Made by a program: the position numbers and the translations under genes. From Eubacterium_U album (GTDB lineage Bacteria > Bacillota > Clostridia > Lachnospirales > Lachnospiraceae), in assembly GCF_025336545.1 (NCBI RefSeq), contig NZ_JAODBU010000006.1, positions 186,001 to 250,000 on the forward strand: a stretch of 64,000 nt of DNA, read 5' to 3'. The notes under the pieces were generated by a model that saw only the letters and a program-made list of their open reading frames with translations, searched no databases and was not told where the DNA came from. This document shows, piece by piece, positions 1-7,735 of this stretch (position 1 is its first letter; each line of letters begins with the position of its first letter).

Positions 1-1561
1 CCAGAATCCGGCTTTTGGTTCTGCCGATCATAGGAATATCCATGGAAACCAGATAGCGGACAAAGCTGGTCCTCCGGCTGGCGTTGATGGATTCCCACAA
101 GCGGTCGAAAGATTTCTCACCATATCCGTCCAGTGCCACAATATCTTCCCGGTGTTCCTCCAGATGATAGATGTCCTGAAAAGAGTGCAGATAGCCCAGA
201 TTCAGGAATTTTTCTAAAGTGGCTTCTGACAGTCCTTCGATGTTCATTGCCTTCTTGCTGGCAAAATGGACAAACCTTCTTGTGATCTGGCTGTCGCACT
301 GCGGATTATCACAATGCAGAGTTTCTACGGTGCGACCGTCGCTGGTCTTACGGCTGTAGGTTCTGGTTTTGGAACCACAGCAAGGGCAGACCGGAGGCGT
401 GATGTCGGTATACCTTCCACGATCCAGATTATCCTCTATATGTGGGATGATCATGTTTCGTTTGGAAACAAGAATCCGGCATCCGGGTACAAGCTCCAGA
501 TTTTTGATAAAGGTCAGATTATGAAGGGAAGCTCTGGAAACATCACAGCCGTCAATCTCCACGGTATCGAAGATGCCGACCGGAGCAATCTCTCCGAATC
601 TGGTCGGTGTCCATTCAATTTCACGCAAGAAAGTTTCGTAGGTATCATCCTCAAACTTATAGGCGAGGCCGTCCTTATAGTGGTGTCCGGTTTTTCCGCA
701 GCTTTTGGAGTAGCTGAGACTGTCAAAAATCATGACAATGCCATCGATAGGAAGATGTAAATTTGCTGCTGTGGATACCAATTCCTGAATGAATTTCTCC
801 GCATATTCTTTTGAAAGTCCGGTTCCTGAAATTGAGAAAAACGGGCAGTAACCAAAGCCCAGGTGTGTTAAACCTTCTAATTTGCAGGCTCTGCTGTCCG
901 GGAAGGGAACATCCTCCATTCCTTCTAATACATTGAACGGAAGAAAGCGAACACAACGTCCGATACAGTTCTTCGGATCAAGACTTCGTACTGATCCGGA
1001 AGCAAAATTACGTCCGTTTTTATAAGGTTTTCCATTTCCATCACGCAGAGTATCTTTCAGACGTTCAAAATCATTGGTTGGTATAAAAGACTCACCGGTA
1101 ATGACCAGACGTTCTTTGTGTGGAATGGTAAGCGGTACATTTAAAAATGCCGGGATATTGTGTGTAATATCTTCCCCCACTTCACCATCTCCACGGGTAG
1201 AAGCCTGAATCAGTCTGCCATCTTCGTAAATGAGTTTGGTAGTCAAACCGTCCAGTTTCAGCATAAAGAGAACTTCCTGTCCTTTCATGAAATCTAAAAG
1301 CTCTGAAATCAGTTTTGTTTTCTCAAGCGAGAGCAGTGGAATCGGATGGGTGACTTTGGCAAGTTCACTGACCGGATAATATCCAACCGTCTGTGTCGGA
1401 GAATTTGACAGGATGAAACCAGTCTGTTCCTCCAGTTCCTTCAGTTCGTCAAAGAGTCGGTCATACTCGGCATCAGATACCAGAGGGGCATCCTGATTGT
1501 AGTAGGCATGACGGTATTCATTGAGTTGTTTTACAAGATTCTTAATTCTTTTGACTGACAT
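1..1561 (-). CDS. ligA: NAD-dependent DNA ligase, 3' end cut by window edge
   Basis: Seals nicks in duplex DNA using NAD+. About 520 codons are visible from ATG 1561; the family usually runs 650-670 residues, so the rest of the helix-hairpin-helix region and the BRCT domain lie outside the window. The adenylation motif KLDG is present (catalytic Lys about residue 102), followed by the TRGDG motif, an OB-fold region and a four-Cys zinc finger (CPCCG, then CDNPQC) near positions 330-390. The sequence departs from typical housekeeping LigA in the nucleotidyltransferase domain, so it may be a second, accessory ligase. That reading is inference. It is preceded by a terminator-rich leader and a promoter matching that of ssb at 53 kb. 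Family call is firm; housekeeping versus accessory status is open. Confidence 0.93.
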   Translation of the reverse strand, partial: MSVKRIKNLVKQLNEYRHAYYNQDAPLVSDAEYDRLFDELKELEEQTGFILSNSPTQTVGYYPVSELAKVTHPIPLLSLEKTKLISELLDFMKGQEVLFMLKLDGLTTKLIYEDGRLIQASTRGDGEVGEDITHNIPAFLNVPLTIPHKERLVITGESFIPTNDFERLKDTLRDGNGKPYKNGRNFASGSVRSLDPKNCIGRCVRFLPFNVLEGMEDVPFPDSRACKLEGLTHLGFGYCPFFSISGTGLSKEYAEKFIQELVSTAANLHLPIDGIVMIFDSLSYSKSCGKTGHHYKDGLAYKFEDDTYETFLREIEWTPTRFGEIAPVGIFDTVEIDGCDVSRASLHNLTFIKNLELVPGCRILVSKRNMIIPHIEDNLDRGRYTDITPPVCPCCGSKTRTYSRKTSDGRTVETLHCDNPQCDSQITRRFVHFASKKAMNIEGLSEATLEKFLNLGYLHSFQDIYHLEEHREDIVALDGYGEKSFDRLWESINASRRTSFVRYLVSMDIPMIGRTKSRIL

Positions 1562-1639
1562 AGAGTCTCCTTTCTTTTGTGGCGTGCCAGTTCCGGAATC
1601 ATTTGTTTCCGTAATCCTCCTTTCCCTGCGTTCAGGCAT

Positions 1640-1770
1640 AAAAAAAGAGAATGACGCTTATGTTCATTCTCAAAATAGATGCAGTTTCCTGCAAAATAAA
1701 AAAAGCCAGAAGTCCCTGCTGCTTGTTGGGCATAGGAAAACTCCTGACTACGTTTCAAACCTAAACTGCG
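1640..1770 (-). promoter_or_regulatory. ligA leader with two tandem intrinsic terminators
   Basis: Read on the minus strand, the transcript passes a short hairpin (AATCC/GGATT, about 1777-1791), then the element GCAGTTTAGGTTTG (1753-1769 region). A 10-bp stem with two G-U pairs (arms 1740-1749 and 1704-1713) followed by a U-rich run comes next, then a perfect 8-bp hairpin (1664-1671 with 1647-1654) followed by seven U. Two terminators between promoter and ligA imply attenuation or antitermination. The same arrangement occurs before ssb (53089-53183). Confidence 0.7.
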
Positions 1771-1816
1771 TGTGATAAATCCTTTCCGGATTGACACAAA
1801 TAATTGATATAAGAAC

Positions 1817-1845
1817 AGTATAACACTAGATGTAGTATATGTCAA
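1817..1845 (-). promoter_or_regulatory. Promoter of ligA, near-identical to ssb promoter
   Basis: On the minus strand, TTGACA (1845-1840), a 17-bp spacer and TATACT (1822-1817). The spacer is also conserved with the ssb promoter: both read TTTGACATAT, CTA, ATCT and GTGTTA at the same spacing. A motif ATGTAGTATATGT (1830-1842 on plus) matches 11 of 13 positions of the repeated motif at 53238 and 53269. A conserved spacer suggests an operator as well as a sigma-70 promoter. Plus-strand bases 1846-2090 hold nothing I can interpret. Confidence 0.75.
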
Positions 1846-2090
1846 ATGAAATAGATTCCTCAATGAAGCTTTTGCCTTATGTTGATGACAAATTTGTCGG
1901 CTACAGGAATAAAAGCGTTCAGGATTTCAGATTTGCCCTAAGCGAAGGAATTCGTAGCCAGGTATTTTTTGCCACTTTCGTGGAGAAAGTCGAAAACCAG
2001 ATAAAATCAATCTCTGTCATAAATGCCTCTAAACTGTTTTTACATCGTAGTGGTTATGCAAGTTCTAAATTTAAAAATAATTTTCACGAA

Positions 2091-2130
2091 TAACTAACTT
2101 TTCTATATGCTGAATTGTCATAAAATATAG
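2091..2130 (+). promoter_or_regulatory. ECF-type promoter upstream of vanY-like gene
   Basis: TAACTAACTTTT at 2091, then GTC at 2117 followed by ATATAG at 2125-2130. The same 12 bases, the same 26-base offset to GTC and the same ATATAG recur at 2915-2954 before the sigma gene. An AAC-containing -35 with a GTC-type -10 fits ECF sigma promoters, so the sigma factor at 2996 is the likely user (inference). Confidence 0.65.
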
Positions 2131-2166
2131 ATTATTAAATTTGAAAGCAGATTGAAGGTGATAAAC

Positions 2167-2892
2167 ATGAGAAGTTATAAACGGTATACCAGGCGAAAGA
2201 GACTTTTGAAGCAAATCGCTGTGGTTGCTTTAGTGTTTATATTGGGATTTGTGCTTTTGCGGGCTGTTTCGTATATGGCGATTCAGGGTGAAATTCCGAT
2301 GATTAACAGTTTCAATCTATTTAGAAGGGAAGCTGATACTTCTTTTGGATGGAACTTGATTCTTGTAAATGACGATTATTGTGTTCCCCGTAATTATGAG
2401 GTAGAACTCACAGAATTATCAAACGGAGAAAAAGTGGATTCGAGAATCTATCCTCAGCTTCAGCAGATGTTTGATGATGCCAGAGCTGAGGGACTTGAAT
2501 TATTTGTAAGGGAAGGGTACAGGACAACTCAGGATCAGAAAGATATTATGAATGAGAGAATTCAGCAGTATCAGGATGAAGGCTATTCACGTGGGGAGGC
2601 AAAAAAACTTGCGAAAGAATATGTTGCCGAACCTGGAACAAGTGAGCATGAACTTGGGATAGCCGTTGATATCAATGCGGATACGTCCAAGTGTTCTTCG
2701 GATGCTGTTTATACATGGCTTGCCAATAATGCATATAAATATGGTTTTATTAAAAGGTATCCTGATAATAAGATAGAAATTACAGGAGTGAACAATGAAC
2801 CCTGGCATTATAGGTATGTAGGGGTGGATGATGCCATGGAAATGCAGAAAAAAGGATTGTGTCTGGAGGAGTATATCGAGACTCTAAAATAA
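2167..2892 (+). CDS. D-alanyl-D-alanine carboxypeptidase, M15B (VanY-like)
   Basis: A membrane-anchored zinc carboxypeptidase of 241 residues expected to trim the terminal D-Ala from peptidoglycan stem peptides. It has a basic N-terminus, one transmembrane anchor at about residues 18-38, and the M15B zinc-site motifs SEHELGIAVD and EPWHYRYVG. I chose ATG 2167 because GAAGGTG sits six bases upstream; a TTG at 2152 in the same frame overlaps that ribosome site. An ECF-type promoter lies at 2091-2130, and the next gene downstream is the sigma factor. VanY-type enzymes can lower glycopeptide susceptibility, but no vanHAX-type ligase is nearby, so a general envelope-stress role is more likely. Confidence 0.9.
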   Translation: MRSYKRYTRRKRLLKQIAVVALVFILGFVLLRAVSYMAIQGEIPMINSFNLFRREADTSFGWNLILVNDDYCVPRNYEVELTELSNGEKVDSRIYPQLQQMFDDARAEGLELFVREGYRTTQDQKDIMNERIQQYQDEGYSRGEAKKLAKEYVAEPGTSEHELGIAVDINADTSKCSSDAVYTWLANNAYKYGFIKRYPDNKIEITGVNNEPWHYRYVGVDDAMEMQKKGLCLEEYIETLK

Positions 2893-2914
2893 AAATTAAA
2901 AAATAATTTATCTT

Positions 2915-2954
2915 TAACTAACTTTTTATGCTTGTTAGGTGTCTTAGTATATAG
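2915..2954 (+). promoter_or_regulatory. ECF-type promoter of the sigma gene (autoregulatory)
   Basis: TAACTAACTTTT at 2915, GTC at 2941 and ATATAG at 2949-2954, matching the site before the carboxypeptidase gene in sequence and spacing. The transcript would carry the AGGAAGGAGG ribosome site before ATG 2996. Autoregulation is usual for ECF sigma factors; here it is inferred from the paired sites. Confidence 0.65.
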
Positions 2955-2995
2955 GAGGGTAAAATATAGGGGGCAAATGAGGAAGGAGGAATGAG

Positions 2996-3511
2996 ATGAC
3001 TTCTGACTTCTTATTACTACAGAAAATCAGAAACGGCAACAACCATGCAGGTAATCAGTTTGTTGAAAAATATTATTCTTTTATCTATCAATATTGCTTT
3101 CTGCACATCCACAATCAAGAATGTGCAGAAGATATGGTACAAGAAACTTTTGTGAGGTTTTTCGGAGCGCTGATGAGCGGAGCTGAAATAGGAAAGGCGA
3201 AGAGCTATCTATACAGCATAGCGGGAAATATCATTAAAAACTACTATAAAAAAAAGAAGGAAATATTATTGGATCAGTTGCCGGATATAGAAAAGGATAA
3301 TCTGACAGAAATAGAAATCCGGCTTGATGTAGAACGGGCGTTGGATCTGCTTCCGGAAGAAATAAAAGAGACGGCAATCTTGTTTTTCTTTCAGGGGTTA
3401 AAACAAAAAGAAATTTCTGATTTATTACATATAAAATTATCACTTGTAAAATATCGTGTTTCGAAAGCAAAAGAATTACTGTCAAAACAGTTGGAGGAGG
3501 GAAGAGATTGA
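2996..3511 (+). CDS. RNA polymerase sigma factor, sigma-70/ECF family
   Basis: Sigma factor of 171 residues that would direct RNA polymerase to envelope-stress promoters. Region 2 is seen at about residues 20-70 (ECAEDMVQETFVRFF) and region 4 HTH at about 115-165 (LPEEIKETAILFFFQGLKQ, then SLVKYRVSKAKELL). Length is normal for ECF factors. A strong GAAGGAGG precedes ATG 2996. The stop overlaps the TTG start of the membrane protein at 3508, showing translational coupling. Likely targets are the two matching sites at 2091 and 2915. Confidence 0.92.
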   Translation: MTSDFLLLQKIRNGNNHAGNQFVEKYYSFIYQYCFLHIHNQECAEDMVQETFVRFFGALMSGAEIGKAKSYLYSIAGNIIKNYYKKKKEILLDQLPDIEKDNLTEIEIRLDVERALDLLPEEIKETAILFFFQGLKQKEISDLLHIKLSLVKYRVSKAKELLSKQLEEGRD

Positions 3512-4272
3512 AGCAGTATCAGAGAAAAATCAAGGAGTATAAATCCTTGATACAGAAGGAATATATACAGGAAACGGCAGTTTGCACAGTAATGGAACGG
3601 TGTTCAGACATTGTGAGCCGTCAGGATAACAGACGGGCGTCATATTTCGAATTTTTATTTGAGCAGTTCAAATTTATCAAGAAAAGATGGTGGGCCCTGC
3701 AGGGAGGAATCCTGTTTCTGCTTTGGATTCTGCTAGCGGACTCAGATGGAGGAGCAAATACAGAGCGGACACTGGGGGCTATGTCGGTGATGTTTTCTGT
3801 GATGATCGTACCTGAAATCTGGAAGAACCGGAGATTTTCTGCAGTCGAGATCGAAAAAACGGCATTCTATTCACTGCGCCAGATCTGTGCTGCAAGGACA
3901 TTGCTATTTGCAGCAGTGGATCTGGTTATGATTACAGCTTTTTTCAGTATTTCAGTTTATACACTACAGATTTCGGCATACCGGATCATCATAGATTTTC
4001 TAGTGCCGCTTAATGTTTCCTGTTGTATCTGTTTCCGACTATTGTATAGCAAATGGAATGATATGGAGCATATTGCTGTTTTTCTAAGTATATCCTGCAT
4101 ACTGATTTGGACGCTGATTGTGTCCACAGATTCTATTTATCAGAAAATTTCGGTACCGATCTGGGTTGGCTTGCTGATCATATCGTTTGGTTATCTGATC
4201 TTTTGTGTTCACAAATCGCAATGTAACTGCGAAATAAACTGGGAGGTGAAGTCGAGTGGAACTGCAATTTAA
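3508..4272 (+). CDS. Multi-pass membrane protein coupled to ECF sigma factor
   Basis: Unrecognised protein of 254 residues. It has about 60 polar cytoplasmic residues and then roughly six hydrophobic segments. It starts at TTG 3508, overlapping the sigma stop, with GGAGGAGGG upstream, and its end overlaps the ABC ATPase start at 4256. Position between an ECF sigma factor and an ABC transporter suggests an anti-sigma or sensor role, or an extra transporter subunit. No zinc anti-sigma motif (HxxxCxxC) is visible, so the anti-sigma idea rests on context only. Confidence 0.75.
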   Translation: MKQYQRKIKEYKSLIQKEYIQETAVCTVMERCSDIVSRQDNRRASYFEFLFEQFKFIKKRWWALQGGILFLLWILLADSDGGANTERTLGAMSVMFSVMIVPEIWKNRRFSAVEIEKTAFYSLRQICAARTLLFAAVDLVMITAFFSISVYTLQISAYRIIIDFLVPLNVSCCICFRLLYSKWNDMEHIAVFLSISCILIWTLIVSTDSIYQKISVPIWVGLLIISFGYLIFCVHKSQCNCEINWEVKSSGTAI

Positions 4273-5146
4273 AAATGTAACAAAAGCTTATGGAGATGTA
4301 CATGCAGTAGATCACGTAACACATTCTATGGAGAAAGGTGTATATGGGTTATTGGGAGTAAACGGAGCGGGGAAAACCACTTTGATGCGGATGCTGTGTA
4401 CAGCGATAAATCCGACAAGCGGAGAAATCTTGTGGAATGGAAAGGATATCTTCAGTTTGGGAGCATCTTATAGAGGGATACTCGGTTATCTGCCGCAGAA
4501 TTACGGGTTTTATCCGGATCTTTCAGTGTATGACTACATGATGTATATTGCATCCATCAAAGGACTCCGTCCCATCGTGGCAAAGAAAAGGGCTTTAAAA
4601 CTGCTAGAGCAGGTCGGGATGGCTGAAAAGCGAAAAAAAAAGATGCGCACTTTATCAGGGGGAATGATCCGGAGAGTCGGAATTGCTCAGGCGATGTTGA
4701 ATGATCCGCGGATATTAGTATTGGATGAGCCAACCGCCGGTCTTGATCCGAATGAGAGAATCCGGTTCCGAAATCTGGTCAGTGAATTGTCGGAAGACCG
4801 CCTTGTCCTGCTGTCTACCCACATTGTGTCAGATGTCGAATACGTGGCAAATGAAATCATATTGATGAAAGAAGGAAAATTTTTCTATACAGGAACATCG
4901 GATGAGATTATTTTGTCTATGGATATGTCAGTATGGAATTGTACTGTTCCTAAAAGGGAACTGAATAATTATATGAAGAAATATCTGACTGGAAATGTAA
5001 GGACAGTTGCCGACGGAGTGGAACTAAGAGTCCTTTCAAAGACGCCGCCGGCAAGGAATGCAGTACAGGTGGAGACAACACTGGAGGATGCATTTCTTCT
5101 GTATTTTGGAGAAAAGGCAGGTGATAAAGATGATGTTCAAATATGA
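4256..5146 (+). CDS. ABC transporter ATP-binding protein
   Basis: Nucleotide-binding subunit of 296 residues powering the permease encoded next (5130). Walker A GVNGAGKTT at about residue 33, a Q-loop, signature LSGGMIRRVGIAQ, Walker B ILVLDEPTAG and H-loop STHIVSD are all present. GTG 4256 is used, with GGGAGGTGA just upstream; the gene overlaps both neighbours. The family resembles ATPases of peptide-antibiotic or lipid export systems with separate permeases. A related ATPase lies at 42395, suggesting duplication of the transporter type within this locus. Confidence 0.92.
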   Translation: MELQFKNVTKAYGDVHAVDHVTHSMEKGVYGLLGVNGAGKTTLMRMLCTAINPTSGEILWNGKDIFSLGASYRGILGYLPQNYGFYPDLSVYDYMMYIASIKGLRPIVAKKRALKLLEQVGMAEKRKKKMRTLSGGMIRRVGIAQAMLNDPRILVLDEPTAGLDPNERIRFRNLVSELSEDRLVLLSTHIVSDVEYVANEIILMKEGKFFYTGTSDEIILSMDMSVWNCTVPKRELNNYMKKYLTGNVRTVADGVELRVLSKTPPARNAVQVETTLEDAFLLYFGEKAGDKDDVQI

Positions 5147-6335
5147 GTTGAAAAAGATTTTTTCTAAGCGGGTTAATCAGGTTTTGCTTGCGGCAGTGCT
5201 TGTGGTGACGATTATTTATTCCGGTATGGCAATCGGAAGTATGCGCTATGTGGATGAAGAGGGGCAAAATCACACTGGGATTGAATCGGGACGGCTTCTG
5301 GCTGAAAATATCAATCAATGGAAAGGGGAACTTACAGCGGAGAAAATTTCCGAAGTAATAAATGATTACAAGACGATATCTGCCAAATATCCGGATGAAA
5401 TACCAAATACAGAATATGGAAAAACAGTACAGTCATATTATGATATTTATAGTTTTGTAATTGGCATAATGACTCCAGATTCAGAATGGAATGAAAGTGT
5501 AGTATATCAGCTTTCAGATGAACAGCTACAGAATATCTATACAATCTATCAGGACAATATGAAGAAAATAGTGGAAGAGTATGGTACTACACCTGAAAAG
5601 AGAAGTTATCTGGAAAGCGTTTATAAAAAGATAGAAATACCTTTTATGTTCGAAGCAAAAGATTCCTGGACTACGATGACAATGTACGCACAAACTTATG
5701 TACTGTTAATGGCAGTGATCATAGGTTTTTTGGTAGCTGGTATATTTTCCGGAGAGTTCCGCCCGGGAACAGAGGATGTTTTTTTTGCCACTAAATATGG
5801 AAGAACGAAGGCAATAAAAAGCAAGATTTTTGCGGGAATACTTGTGTCAACGGTTACCTATTGGATCGGAGTGGGGGTATTGTCTCTTATCTCATTTGCA
5901 GTAATGGGAACAAGCGGATTTTTCACGCCGTATCAGATTGATGATCCATACAGTATTTATGTTATGACATATGGAGAATATTATTTGCTGATACTTGTGG
6001 GCGGGTATATCGTGACAATGTTTTGTGCTGCGTTGACTATGCTGGTGACAGTTAAGATGCATACACCGAATCTGGCGATTTGTATCCCGTTTTTCCTGCT
6101 TTGTATGATGCCGTTTATCGCAAGAGTATTACCGGCATTTGATGCTTTTTTCAATTTGCTGCCAACTGTATTGACTAATATTTTTAATGCAGTGAGGACG
6201 CCGATTCTTTTTCAGATTGGTTCGTTTGTATTTCGTCAGATTTCGTTATTGATGTTTCTGTACATCTTATTATTTATTGTACTGTTGCCTTTAATATATA
6301 TAGGTTATAGTCGATATGGGTTAAAGAAGAAATAG
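5130..6335 (+). CDS. ABC transporter permease
   Basis: Membrane subunit of 401 residues. It has one N-terminal transmembrane segment, an extracellular domain of about 130 residues, then a cluster of about five C-terminal membrane segments, the layout of ABC-2-type permeases. ATG 5130 is preferred over upstream in-frame starts because GCAGGTGATAAAG precedes it and because earlier starts would run far into the ATPase gene. It overlaps the ATPase by 17 bases. Substrate unknown; context suggests a cell-envelope or antimicrobial-peptide response. Confidence 0.88.
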   Translation: MMFKYELKKIFSKRVNQVLLAAVLVVTIIYSGMAIGSMRYVDEEGQNHTGIESGRLLAENINQWKGELTAEKISEVINDYKTISAKYPDEIPNTEYGKTVQSYYDIYSFVIGIMTPDSEWNESVVYQLSDEQLQNIYTIYQDNMKKIVEEYGTTPEKRSYLESVYKKIEIPFMFEAKDSWTTMTMYAQTYVLLMAVIIGFLVAGIFSGEFRPGTEDVFFATKYGRTKAIKSKIFAGILVSTVTYWIGVGVLSLISFAVMGTSGFFTPYQIDDPYSIYVMTYGEYYLLILVGGYIVTMFCAALTMLVTVKMHTPNLAICIPFFLLCMMPFIARVLPAFDAFFNLLPTVLTNIFNAVRTPILFQIGSFVFRQISLLMFLYILLFIVLLPLIYIGYSRYGLKKK

Positions 6336-6564
6336 TATTACGAACGTCTGATAAAGCTATTGAAACTTTCGGCTGTTACTGCAGAAATTTTATGATCCGG
6401 ATAAAAAAGAGGGCTACTGATAAATTGCGTAATTGTGCCTCTTTATATAAAAGAGAAATTAAATGACATCACGTGAACTCGTTCGGGATATGTTTATAAA
6501 CTATTTCCGGATATTTGAAAAAGATCAGGAAGGGTTGAAAAGCAGGTGATACCATGGGAAAGTA

Positions 6565-6966
6565 ATGATTCTTACGTTTTCTGATTCCGAGGAAGAAATT
6601 CTGAATAAGATTAAATCGGTTCTAGTCTGTGAAAACACAGTAGAGTTTATGGATAATGTAAACATTCAAAAGTTGAGATTCCCAAGTCTGGAAATAGACC
6701 AGCTTCAGCGTTGTGTAATCAGAGAAGATAAGACAGTGGGGCTTACCCGACATGAATATGATCTGCTTCTATATCTTGCGTTATCTCCTAATCGGGTATT
6801 CACGAAAGAACAGATCTATCAGCATATCTATGAGGAAGCGGAGTCAGAAGTGAATAACCGAATTTACGGTCTGATTAAGAACTTGAGAAAGAAAATAGAA
6901 GAAAATCCGGAAACACCGCACTACATAGAAACGATACGTGGTGTTGGATATCGCTTTCGGGCATAA
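6565..6966 (+). CDS. Stand-alone OmpR-type winged-helix regulator, copy 1
   Basis: A 133-residue DNA-binding protein. The C-terminal 85 residues are an OmpR/PhoB winged helix (LTRHEYDLLLYLALSPNRVF, then IRGVGYRFRA), but no receiver domain precedes it: the N-terminal 45 residues are short and lack phospho-acceptor motifs. A closely similar gene lies at 43330. A three-codon ORF (ATG 6554, stop 6563-6565) overlaps the ATG at 6565, so translation may be coupled. It probably controls the neighbouring ABC genes; that is inference. Confidence 0.85.
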   Translation: MILTFSDSEEEILNKIKSVLVCENTVEFMDNVNIQKLRFPSLEIDQLQRCVIREDKTVGLTRHEYDLLLYLALSPNRVFTKEQIYQHIYEEAESEVNNRIYGLIKNLRKKIEENPETPHYIETIRGVGYRFRA

Positions 6967-6969
6967 AAG

Positions 6970-6993
6970 GAGCCGTCCGGCAATGGGCGGCTC
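6970..6993 (+). terminator. Hairpin after winged-helix gene, copy 1
   Basis: Nine-base stem GAGCCGTCC (6970-6978) with GGGCGGCTC (6985-6993). The T-rich run is delayed and interrupted, so termination efficiency is uncertain. The same hairpin follows the second copy at 43735-43756. Confidence 0.65.
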
Positions 6994-7060
6994 GAAGTGT
7001 TTCTCTTGTTGTTTATTTATTGTTTTTTTCGTTGTATACTGATAAAACGAGGTGATAAAA

Positions 7061-7735
7061 GTGGCATATAGAATTTTGATCGTGGATGATGACATCGAAT
7101 TATTAAAGATGTTAAAGAACTATTTTGAAATCAAACGATATGATGTAATGATGGCAGAAGATGGCACAGATGCTTTGGAAAAAATCCATAAGAAACCGGA
7201 TATTATCTTGCTGGACATCAATATGCCTAAAATAGACGGATTAGAAGTATGCAGACGTATCCGGGGCAAAGTAACTTGTCCCATTATCTTCCTGACGGCA
7301 AAAGTGGAGGAGCAGGACAGGGTAAACGGGCTTTTATCCGGTGGGGATGACTATATACTGAAGCCGTTTAGTCTGAAAGAACTGGATGCTCGTATTATTG
7401 CACATTTGAAGCGTGAGGAGCGTCATAAAGGGAAGTCTGAATACAGATTCCACGGAGACCTCAGTATTGATTATGGAGCAAAGAGGGTTCAGATCGGTGA
7501 AAATGATTTGGAGCTTACGAAGCTGGAATATGCAATCATTGAGTTTTTGTCCATGAATCCAGGACAGGTTTTTGACAGGGAGCGGATATACGAAAAGGTG
7601 TGTGGTTATGATGCGGAAGGTGACAGCCGTGTTGTTACGGAACTGATCCGGAGAGTGAGAAAGAAACTGGCGGAATATACGCAGACAGAATACATTGAGA
7701 CAGTATGGGGGATGGGGTATCGATGGAAAAGATAA
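7061..7735 (+). CDS. Response regulator, OmpR/PhoB family
   Basis: Two-component regulator of 224 residues with an N-terminal receiver (acidic pocket at VDDD, phospho-acceptor Asp in ILLDINMP, later Thr and Lys in FLTAK and ILKPF) and a C-terminal winged helix ending VWGMGYRWKR. I chose GTG 7061 because GAGGTG sits six bases upstream; GTG 7052 lies within that site. The kinase start (7723) overlaps its 3' end. Its likely targets are the flanking ABC genes, including those at 40.7-43.3 kb now separated by the ICE. Confidence 0.93.
   Translation: MAYRILIVDDDIELLKMLKNYFEIKRYDVMMAEDGTDALEKIHKKPDIILLDINMPKIDGLEVCRRIRGKVTCPIIFLTAKVEEQDRVNGLLSGGDDYILKPFSLKELDARIIAHLKREERHKGKSEYRFHGDLSIDYGAKRVQIGENDLELTKLEYAIIEFLSMNPGQVFDRERIYEKVCGYDAEGDSRVVTELIRRVRKKLAEYTQTEYIETVWGMGYRWKR

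Noticed and set aside
1839..2093. Plus-strand 84-codon frame
   Set aside because: Its ATG lies inside the ligA -35 region, it has no ribosome site and no similarity that I recognise. It could be eroded coding DNA.
2167..2892. A vancomycin-resistance (van) gene cluster
   Set aside because: Only a VanY-type carboxypeptidase is present; no D-Ala-D-Lac or D-Ala-D-Ser ligase, VanH or VanX genes occur here.
2996..4272. A classical zinc anti-sigma factor after the ECF gene
   Set aside because: The membrane protein lacks the HxxxCxxC motif, so an anti-sigma role is left only as a possibility from position.
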